NCBI RefSeq assembly: GCF_028692895.1
Contig: NZ_JAQUWN010000016.1
Coordinates: forward strand, 1 to 63,983
DNA: 63,983 bases
DNA from: Pseudodesulfovibrio sp.
GTDB taxonomy: Bacteria > Desulfobacterota > Desulfovibrionia > Desulfovibrionales > Desulfovibrionaceae
Reading direction: 5' to 3'
Part shown: piece by piece, positions 58,410-63,983 of the stretch
Layout of the letters: the number at the start of each line of letters is the position of its first letter
Numbering within the stretch: position 1 is the first letter of the stretch
Program-made: the position numbers and the translations under genes
Notes under the pieces: model-generated
What the model was told of the DNA's origin: nothing
What the model saw: only the letters and a program-made list of their open reading frames with translations
Databases searched by the model: none

Positions 58410-58438
58410 TTGACAATTCATTTGTCGTTTAAGTAAAA
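58410..58438 (+). promoter_or_regulatory. Promoter/operator region of the Lrp-ald operon
   Basis: TTGACA at 58410-58415 with a weak -10 box near 58433. The inverted repeat GACAA-TTCAT-TTGTC (58412-58426) overlaps the -35 box, as expected for autorepression. Flanking TCGCATGTGAT (58382) and TCGCACATAGAT (58440) form a near-direct repeat. The region is clearly AT-rich compared with the window. Confidence 0.45.
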
Positions 58439-58490
58439 ATCGCACATAGATTTTTTCCGAAAGCAAAGATTTCGCAACGTGGAAGAACGC

Positions 58491-58979
58491 ATGAAGAAAA
58501 TGCTCGATGGCAACGACCGCCGACTCATCTCGGCCCTGAGCGGGGACGGGCAGCTCTCCCCCGCCAAGATCGCCGAGGACATGGGCGTCACCGCACCCAC
58601 CGTGCGCTCGCGCATGAAGAACCTGATCCGCTCCGGCGTGCTCAAGATCGCCGGGCTCGTGGACCCCATGCTCACCAGGGGCCTGACCGTGGCCCTGGTC
58701 GGCATTTCCGTGCACAGCCACGAGCAGCTCGGCGAAAAACTGGACCAGATCGGCGCGCTGCCGCGTGTCAACTGGTGCGCCGTGGTTACCGGGCGATACG
58801 ACATCATTGTGGAAATCGTCTGCTCCGAAGACATCGGCGACCTGTACGACTTCCTGGATCAGGACCTGTCCGGCGTGGGCGGGATCAACTCCAGCGAATC
58901 CTTCGTGGTCATGAAATCGCGGCGTAAATGGCTCTGCCTCCCCGACGCCGTGGTCGAATCCTTCAATTCACAACCCTAG
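58491..58979 (+). CDS. Lrp/AsnC-family transcriptional regulator
   Basis: The 162-residue protein has an N-terminal helix-turn-helix (NDRRLISALSGDGQLSPAKI, AEDMGVTAPTVRSRMKNL) and a C-terminal RAM effector domain (VALVGISVHSHEQLGEKLDQ). Members bind amino acids and often control the next gene. It precedes the alanine dehydrogenase gene by 42 bases, so alanine is a likely effector. The start is ATG 58491, after GGAAGA; a GTG four codons upstream is an alternative. Confidence 0.9.
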   Translation: MKKMLDGNDRRLISALSGDGQLSPAKIAEDMGVTAPTVRSRMKNLIRSGVLKIAGLVDPMLTRGLTVALVGISVHSHEQLGEKLDQIGALPRVNWCAVVTGRYDIIVEIVCSEDIGDLYDFLDQDLSGVGGINSSESFVVMKSRRKWLCLPDAVVESFNSQP

Positions 58980-59021
58980 GGCCGCTGCCGCGGCGCTGCA
59001 CCGCACAAAGAGGAGTCCCCC

Positions 59022-60125
59022 ATGATTATCGGTATCCCCAAGGAAATCAAAACCCTGGAAAATCGTGTCGCCATGACGCCCGGCGCGGTGTCCTCCCTGG
59101 TCCGCCAGGGCAATGACGTGATCGTCGAGGCCGGAGCGGGCCTGGGCAGCGGCCTGGCCGACGATGAATACGCGGCCGCCGGGGCCAAGCTGGTCTCCGC
59201 CAGCGAGGCCTGGGCCGCCGAAATGGTCATCAAGGTCAAGGAGCCCATCGAAAGCGAATACCGCTACCTGCGCGGCGACCTGCTCCTCTTCACCTACCTG
59301 CACCTGGCCGCCGATCCCGACCTGACCGACGCACTGCTCAAGTCCGGCACCACCGGCATCGCCTACGAGACCGTGCGCTCCAAGGACGGCACCCTGCCCC
59401 TGCTCACCCCCATGTCCGAAGTCGCGGGCCGCATGGCCACCCAGGTCGGCGCGCACCTCCTGGAGAAGACCCAGGGCGGCCGCGGCATCCTCCTGGGCGG
59501 CGTGCCCGGCGTCAACCCGGCCGAAGTCCTCGTCCTCGGCGGCGGCATCGTCGGCACCAATGCCGCCCGCATCGCCATGGGCATGGGCGCCCGCGTGACC
59601 ATCCTCGACCTCTCCCACGCCCGCCTCCAGTACCTCGACGACGTCTTCCAGGGCCGCATCACCACCATGATGTCCACCGAACCCAATATCCGCGAGCTCA
59701 TCACCCGCGCCGACCTCGTCATCGGCTCCGTCCTCGTGCCCGGCGGCAAGACCCCCAAACTGGTCACCCGCGACATGCTGCCCCTCATGAAGGAAGGCTC
59801 CGTCATCGTCGACGTCGCCGTGGACCAGGGCGGCTGCGTCGAAACCAGCAAGCCCACCACCCACGACCACCCGACCTTCATCATCGACGGCGTGGTCCAC
59901 TACGGCGTGGCCAACATGCCCGGCGCAGTGCCCCGCACCTCCACCTTCGCCCTGGTCAACCAGACCGCGCCCTACGCGCTCCGCCTGGCCGCCAAGGGCC
60001 TGGCCGCCCTCAAGGACGACCCCGGCTTCCTCCTCGGCCTCAACACCTACAAGGGCAAACTGACCTGCCCGGCCGCCGGCGACGCCCTTGGCATCGAAGC
60101 CATCAACCCCGAAGACGCCTTCTAA
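59022..60125 (+). CDS. ald: Alanine dehydrogenase
   Basis: The 367-residue protein interconverts L-alanine and pyruvate plus ammonia with NAD. Family signatures are [39 protein letters not shown], the Rossmann motif [20 protein letters not shown], and [19 protein letters not shown]. Length equals the usual 370 or so. AGGAG precedes the ATG. The Lrp-type regulator upstream probably controls it, and a perfect 20-bp hairpin terminator follows. Confidence 0.96.
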   Translation: MIIGIPKEIKTLENRVAMTPGAVSSLVRQGNDVIVEAGAGLGSGLADDEYAAAGAKLVSASEAWAAEMVIKVKEPIESEYRYLRGDLLLFTYLHLAADPDLTDALLKSGTTGIAYETVRSKDGTLPLLTPMSEVAGRMATQVGAHLLEKTQGGRGILLGGVPGVNPAEVLVLGGGIVGTNAARIAMGMGARVTILDLSHARLQYLDDVFQGRITTMMSTEPNIRELITRADLVIGSVLVPGGKTPKLVTRDMLPLMKEGSVIVDVAVDQGGCVETSKPTTHDHPTFIIDGVVHYGVANMPGAVPRTSTFALVNQTAPYALRLAAKGLAALKDDPGFLLGLNTYKGKLTCPAAGDALGIEAINPEDAF

Positions 60126-60146
60126 AAGAACAACACACCCCCTCAT

Positions 60147-60193
60147 AAATGAAACGCCCCCGGACCACTGCGGTCCGGGGGCGTTTCATTTTG
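60147..60193. terminator. Bidirectional terminator after ald
   Basis: Perfect 20-bp stem (60147-60166 with 60172-60191), loop ACTGC, and A/T tails on both sides. Confidence 0.92.
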
Positions 60194-60217
60194 CCGATGC
60201 GGCGAAGCGGCATCAAT

Positions 60218-60235
60218 GGAATGCCGCCGGCGGCC
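60218..60235 (+). repeat. 3' repeat copy C (GGAATGCCGCCGGCGGCC)
   Basis: Plus-oriented copy about 90 bases after the ald stop and beyond its terminator, with one change in the core (CCGCCGG for CCTCCGG). The following CTCCGGGGGG resembles the CCCTCCGGGG that follows the core in copy E. Confidence 0.5.
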
Positions 60236-60285
60236 TCTCCGGGGGGACCACCGGATTCGCAGGCCGCCGCAAGTCCGGGAGGGGG

Positions 60286-60936
60286 CTATTCGGGCGTGCC
60301 CTTGAGGATGAAGGCTCCCTTGAAGGCGGGCAGGAGTTTGTCGAGGGCGGTGCGGGCGGCGGTTTTGTCGGTGAAGGCGCCCGCCTGGACGCGGAACTGG
60401 CCGTCGTCGGTCATGACGAGCTTGGAGCCGTCGTATCCCCGGTCGATGAGCGAGGCGAGCACCTTGTTGGCGTTTTCCAGCTCGGAAAACGAGCCGACCT
60501 GGACGTAGAACATGTCGCCCATGACTTCGGGGGCCACGGCCGCGTCGGCCTCGGGAGCGATGGCCGCAGGCTTGGCGGCGGGCGCGGGCGCGGGCTTGGC
60601 GGCCGGAGCCGTGGCCGGGGCGGGCTCGGCGTCCAGGTCGCCTTCGCTGACCTGGGGTTCCGGGGCTTCGGCCTCCTTGGGCGCGTCGACCACGTAGGTC
60701 TCCTCGATGACCGGGCCCGGCTCCTGCGGCTTGGCGGCCTCGGGCGTGGCCGCGCTCTCGTCGATGACCTTGGGCGGTTCGGCGTGGTCGCTCCGGGCGG
60801 CGGGGGTCGGGCCCACCCGGGTGACGCCCGGCGGGGTCGAGGATTCAATGTGCTGGCGGAAGCAGCCTCCGAGCAGCGTCAGGCCCAGCAGGGTCGCGGC
60901 CAGGGCGGTCAGGGTATTGCGGATGATGCGTTTCAT
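60286..60936 (-). CDS. SPOR-domain lipoprotein
   Basis: The 216-residue protein has a lipoprotein signal ([17 protein letters not shown], Cys25), a long Pro/Ala/Glu/Lys-rich linker (about 30-135) and a C-terminal SPOR domain ([40 protein letters not shown]). SPOR domains bind septal peptidoglycan strands that lack peptide side chains, so the protein should localise to division sites, as RlpA or DamX do. AGGAGG precedes the ATG. It is divergent from recQ. Confidence 0.9.
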   Translation of the reverse strand: MKRIIRNTLTALAATLLGLTLLGGCFRQHIESSTPPGVTRVGPTPAARSDHAEPPKVIDESAATPEAAKPQEPGPVIEETYVVDAPKEAEAPEPQVSEGDLDAEPAPATAPAAKPAPAPAAKPAAIAPEADAAVAPEVMGDMFYVQVGSFSELENANKVLASLIDRGYDGSKLVMTDDGQFRVQAGAFTDKTAARTALDKLLPAFKGAFILKGTPE

Positions 60937-61011
60937 GTCGTCCTCCTGGGGTGGCCCCTGCGCGGGGGCTCCGGCTCGGGCGCGCGGCCCGTGCGGATTC
61001 GCCGGTCTAGA

Positions 61012-61035
61012 ATTACTCTAAATTACCCGAGTAAT
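61012..61035. promoter_or_regulatory. Inverted repeat ATTACTC-N10-GAGTAAT between the SPOR and recQ genes
   Basis: A 7-bp inverted repeat with a 10-base AT-rich spacer (TAAATTACCC) in an otherwise GC-rich divergent region. It may be an operator for one or both genes. It does not match a standard LexA box. Confidence 0.4.
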
Positions 61036-61098
61036 CCGCCACTGGCAAGGGCCGGGGTTTCCGTTGCCAGGGAGGGCGCTTTGCCCTACCCTCCGGGC

Positions 61099-63309
61099 AT
61101 GGCCTCCCCGCTCGAAATCCTCGGCTCCGTCTTCGGCTACGACCGCTTCATCGGCTTGCAGCAACCCGTCATCGACACGGTCATGGCGGGCGGCGACTGC
61201 CTGGTGCTCATGCCCACGGGCGGCGGCAAGTCGCTGTGCTACCAGATTCCGGCCATGCTGCGGCCGGGGGTGGGCGTGTGCGTGTCGCCGCTCATCGCCC
61301 TGATGCAGGACCAGGTTCAGGGACTGACCCAGATGGGCGTGCGCGCGGCCTGCCTCAACTCCTCCCTGGACCCGCGCGAGGCCTGGGACGTGGAGCGGCG
61401 GGCGGAGTCCGGCCAGCTCGACCTGCTCTACGTGGCCCCGGAGCGGCTGATGCGGCCCGGCTTCCTCGATTTCCTGGCCCGGTGCCGTCCCTGCCTGTTC
61501 GCCATCGACGAGGCCCACTGCGTCTCCCAGTGGGGGCACGACTTCCGGCCCGAGTACACGCAGCTCGCGGTGCTGAAGGAGCGGTTCCCGGACGTGCCGC
61601 GCCTGGCGCTGACGGCCACGGCCGACGAGCCGACCCAACGCGACATCGTGGCCCACCTGCGCCTGGAAAACGCCAGGGTCTTCGCCTCGGGCTTCGACCG
61701 GCCGAACATCCGCTATACCGTGGCGCCCAAGAAGAACCCCCAGCGCATGCTCAAGCGGTTCATCGACGAGAACCATCCCGGCGACGCGGGCATCGTCTAC
61801 CGCCTGAGCCGCAAGAAGGTCGAGCAGACCGCCGAATTCCTGAACAAGAACGGCATCCCGGCCCTGCCCTACCACGCCGGGCTTCCCCAGTCCGTGCGCT
61901 ACGCCAACCAGGAGCGGTTCATGCGCGAGGAGGGCATGGTCATGGTCGCCACCGTGGCCTTCGGCATGGGCGTGGACAAGCCCAACGTCCGCTTCGTCTG
62001 CCACCTGGAGCCGCCCAAAAGCCTGGAAGCCTACCACCAGGAAACCGGCCGCGCCGGGCGCGACGGCCTGCCCGCCTCGGCCTGGATGTGCTTCGGCCTC
62101 CAGGACGTGGCCATCCTCCGCTCCATGATCGACAACGGCGAGGCCGACGCCGCCCGCAAACGCGTCGAACACTCCAAACTGAACGCCCTCTTCGGCTTCC
62201 TGGAAACCGCCACCTGCCGCCGCCAGGCCCTGCTCGCCTACTTCGGCGAACACATCGCCCCCTGCGGCAACTGCGACAACTGCCTGAACCCCGCCGAGAC
62301 CTGGGACGGCACCGTGGCCGCCCAAAAGGCCCTGTCCAACATCTACCGCACCGGCCAGCGCTTCGGCGCGGGCTACCTCGCCCAGGTCCTGACCGGCAGC
62401 CGCTCCGACCGCGTGCTCCGCTTCGGCCACGACGCCGTCTCCACCTTCGGCATCGGCGCCGAACTGGACGAAAACGGCTGGAAGTCCGTCTACCGCCAGC
62501 TCGTGGCCGCCGGGCTCATCTCCGTGGACCTGGAAAACTTCAACGCCCTGACCCTCAACGAACGCTCCTGGCCCGTGCTCAAGAGCCAGCAGAAGGTCCC
62601 TCTGCGCAAGGACCCCGTCGTGCCCCGCGCAACCAAGAGCAAAAGCCGCAAGGTCTCCGCCGCCCAGGCCGACGTGCTCACCACCCCCGAACGCCAGGCC
62701 CTGTTCGAACGCCTGCGCGACCACCGCCTCGCCCTGTCCCAGGAACAAAGCGTGCCGCCCTACGCCATCTTCCCGGACCGCACCCTGCTCGAACTCGTCC
62801 GCTACCGGCCGCGCACCCTGGCCGAGTTCGGCTGCATGTCCGGCGTGGGCGCGCTCAAGCTCGACCGCTTCGGTCCCACCTTCCTCGAATCCCTGGCCGA
62901 ACACGAAATCGAACACGGCCGGCCCGACGACCTCGAACCCATCCCCGACGACCGCCTCGACCAGCGCGACCGCAAGCAGGAAACCGAAGCCAAAAAAGAA
63001 CTGCCCGGCACCGCCCGCCAGTCCCTCGAACTCTTCCGCGAACTCGGCTCCATCGACGCCGTGGCCGAAAACCGGGGCCTCAAGCCCTCCTCCGTCTGGG
63101 GACACCTCATCGAAGCCGTCCGCCTCGGCGAACTCGAACCCAACGACGTCCTTCACCTCCCCGCCCCGGAATTCGACAACGTCCGAAACACCATCCTCGC
63201 CTTCCGCAACAAAGGCGTCGTCTCCCTCACCCCCGCCTTCGAAACCCTGGACAAGCAATACCACTACGACCTGCTGCGCCTGGTGCGGGCAGGCATGATG
63301 CGCGGATAG
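61099..63309 (+). CDS. recQ: ATP-dependent DNA helicase RecQ
   Basis: The 736-residue protein has the RecQ helicase core: [18 protein letters not shown], Walker [28 protein letters not shown], and [16 protein letters not shown] zinc cluster follows ([11 protein letters not shown]...CGNCDNCL), then a winged helix, and an HRDC domain at about residues 530-610 ([28 protein letters not shown]). A further C-terminal helix-turn-helix-like region ([20 protein letters not shown]) completes it. It unwinds DNA in the 3'-5' direction for recombination and fork repair. The ATG at 61099 matches the family start; no good Shine-Dalgarno is visible. Confidence 0.95.
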   Translation: MASPLEILGSVFGYDRFIGLQQPVIDTVMAGGDCLVLMPTGGGKSLCYQIPAMLRPGVGVCVSPLIALMQDQVQGLTQMGVRAACLNSSLDPREAWDVERRAESGQLDLLYVAPERLMRPGFLDFLARCRPCLFAIDEAHCVSQWGHDFRPEYTQLAVLKERFPDVPRLALTATADEPTQRDIVAHLRLENARVFASGFDRPNIRYTVAPKKNPQRMLKRFIDENHPGDAGIVYRLSRKKVEQTAEFLNKNGIPALPYHAGLPQSVRYANQERFMREEGMVMVATVAFGMGVDKPNVRFVCHLEPPKSLEAYHQETGRAGRDGLPASAWMCFGLQDVAILRSMIDNGEADAARKRVEHSKLNALFGFLETATCRRQALLAYFGEHIAPCGNCDNCLNPAETWDGTVAAQKALSNIYRTGQRFGAGYLAQVLTGSRSDRVLRFGHDAVSTFGIGAELDENGWKSVYRQLVAAGLISVDLENFNALTLNERSWPVLKSQQKVPLRKDPVVPRATKSKSRKVSAAQADVLTTPERQALFERLRDHRLALSQEQSVPPYAIFPDRTLLELVRYRPRTLAEFGCMSGVGALKLDRFGPTFLESLAEHEIEHGRPDDLEPIPDDRLDQRDRKQETEAKKELPGTARQSLELFRELGSIDAVAENRGLKPSSVWGHLIEAVRLGELEPNDVLHLPAPEFDNVRNTILAFRNKGVVSLTPAFETLDKQYHYDLLRLVRAGMMRG

Positions 63310-63322
63310 CAGAGGCGAGAGA

Positions 63323-63338
63323 GATGCCTCCGGCGGCC
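63323..63338 (+). repeat. 3' repeat copy D (GATGCCTCCGGCGGCC)
   Basis: Sense-oriented, 13 bases after the recQ stop, followed by a GC-rich segment with CTGCCGGGGGCCGC. Confidence 0.6.
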
Positions 63339-63571
63339 CTGCCGGGGGCCGCTTGCCAGCGGGGCCACCTCGCCGGTGGGGCGTCTCCGACGGCCAGGGC
63401 TCTGCCCTATCGCTGCTGTCGACGGCTCTAAGACCGAGCAAGCTCGGCCTAAGACCCGACGCGGCCCCGGCAGGGACAAAGCCCCTGCACCCCCATCTCC
63501 GCTGCGCGGGCGAGTAGCTTGCGGGTTTGGGAGTTGTTGGCGGGAGGATTGGCTGGCGGCGGCTAAGCGAC

Positions 63572-63641
63572 GTCCGCGAAGACTCGAACGGTCCGCTTTC
63601 GCCCTCCGGGACGAAAACGGACCGTTCGAATCTTCGCGGAC
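63572..63641. repeat. Very long near-perfect hairpin (30-bp arms, 2 mismatches, 10-base loop)
   Basis: Arms 63572-63601 and 63612-63641 pair at 28 of 30 positions (GTCCGCGAAGA / TCTTCGCGGAC, CGAACGGTCCG / CGGACCGTTCG and TTTCG / CGAAA). No T tract follows. The length exceeds normal terminators and suggests a mobile-element end, a REP-like unit or a processing signal. Confidence 0.65.
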
Positions 63642-63777
63642 ATTAGCCCACGCCGTGTGAACCGCTCGGTGCAGACGTGAAGGTCATGCCATTACGGCGT
63701 CTGAGACAGTGATAGAGGCGGGGTTCTTGATTTGAAAATTAGTCTGCTTCTTTTCCCATAAAAACACCCCGGCTGGG

Positions 63778-63915
63778 GCGAGCGAGCAGTCCGTCCCCGC
63801 GCATGAGTCGTTTCAAGCTACGCCCCCGCGAAAGCGGAGAGTGGATTCCAGCTTCAGCCTTTGGCGGGTCCAGGGCAGCGCCCTGGCCTCCCCGGAGGGG
63901 CCGCCGGAGGCATTC
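63778..63915 (-). repeat. Long dispersed repeat copy E
   Basis: On the minus strand it begins GAATGCCTCCGGCGGCCCCT, about 30 bases after the stop of the partial gene at the right edge, and runs through CAGGGCGCTGCCCTGGACC, GGCTGAAGCTGGAATCCACT and CGGGGACGGACTGCTCGC. Order and spacing match copy B. Confidence 0.7.
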
Positions 63916-63944
63916 CCCGTTCCATCTCGCGCCTTGTCGCCGTC

Positions 63945-63983
63945 CTACAATCCGGCGCGTTCCAGTATTTCGGCGCACATGTC
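63945..63983 (-). CDS. C-terminal end of a gene running in from the right edge
   Basis: The last 12 codons visible on the minus strand read DMCAEILERAGL and end in TAG. The peptide looks like a normal helical C-terminus and is followed by a 3' repeat in the sense orientation, as after nadE. Too little is present to name the product. Confidence 0.4.
   Translation of the reverse strand, partial: DMCAEILERAGL

Larger units (their letters stand above)
63310..63944. other. Non-coding tail after recQ: repeats and a long hairpin, no gene seen
   Basis: About 635 bases hold repeat copy D (63323-63338), a GC-rich unidentified stretch to 63540, a very long hairpin (63572-63641), a short AT-rich spacer (63700-63760) and repeat copy E (63778-63915). 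The reading frames here are repeat-derived and carry no motif. Confidence 0.5.

Noticed and set aside
63739-63978. A 79-codon minus-strand frame at the right edge
   Set aside because: It runs through repeat copy E and is out of frame with the better gene end at 63945-63983.

Overview
The window is about 64 kb of very GC-rich bacterial chromosome from a Gram-negative organism. It has many lipoprotein signals, Tat and c-type cytochrome export, a heptosyltransferase and a LolCDE/MacB-like ABC system. Gene families and layout (two-component TPR proteins, a multiheme c-type quinol oxidoreductase, a bactofilin, a fused MrfA/MrfB helicase, and a GATGCCTCCGGCGGCC-type repeat behind genes) suggest a Desulfovibrionales member, perhaps Pseudodesulfovibrio. 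That placement is inference from recognised families, not a database result. No rRNA, tRNA, CRISPR array, intact insertion sequence or prophage was seen.

Layout. 1-7.2 kb: an Rhs remnant, a class I glutamine amidotransferase, a Tat-lipoprotein M48 protease, a YjaB-like acetyltransferase, two tandem receiver-TPR proteins, a decayed metallo-beta-lactamase-fold gene and a small unknown gene. 7.3-14.5 kb: a GT9 heptosyltransferase, a DUF4079/YkgJ-like pair, a MauE/DoxX-like protein, a strand-skewed non-coding block, a MerR regulator, htpG and ychF. 14.5-19 kb: a helicase-nuclease fusion divergent from a double-receiver HD-GYP protein. 18.9-29.5 kb: a five-gene operon with an FtsX permease, an ABC ATPase, a 1654-residue permease carrying a degenerate M28-peptidase-like ectodomain, and two large polytopic membrane proteins. 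This is the best candidate for an undescribed system.

29.6-38 kb: a polysaccharide deacetylase, an M16C/PreP-type protease, a histidine-kinase relic, a three-gene glycosyltransferase/sugar transferase/universal stress operon, and glnA. 38-40.2 kb: a sigma-54-type promoter with upstream inverted repeats driving a likely structured small RNA, then a bactofilin with a 53-codon partner gene, and a D-lyxose-type isomerase. 40.2-50 kb: a Cache-type lipoprotein with a hybrid kinase, a kinase with a LysE exporter, and a cytochrome bd-like pair in which one subunit carries eight CXXCH haem sites.

50-64 kb: serB, nadE, a Maf/MptE-like motility accessory protein, an AI-2E-type permease, a chromate transporter, a glycine-zipper lipoprotein, an Lrp-ald pair, a SPOR lipoprotein, recQ, and a non-coding tail with repeats, a very long hairpin and the 3' end of another gene.

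Themes: envelope work (lipoproteins, ABC/FtsX system, glycan transferases, bactofilin, SPOR), signalling (six receiver or kinase proteins), and amino-acid/nitrogen metabolism (glnA, ald, serB, nadE). Three gene relics and five copies of a sense-oriented 3' repeat show modest decay and repeat activity. Promoter and terminator calls come from reading the sequence by eye and carry modest confidence.
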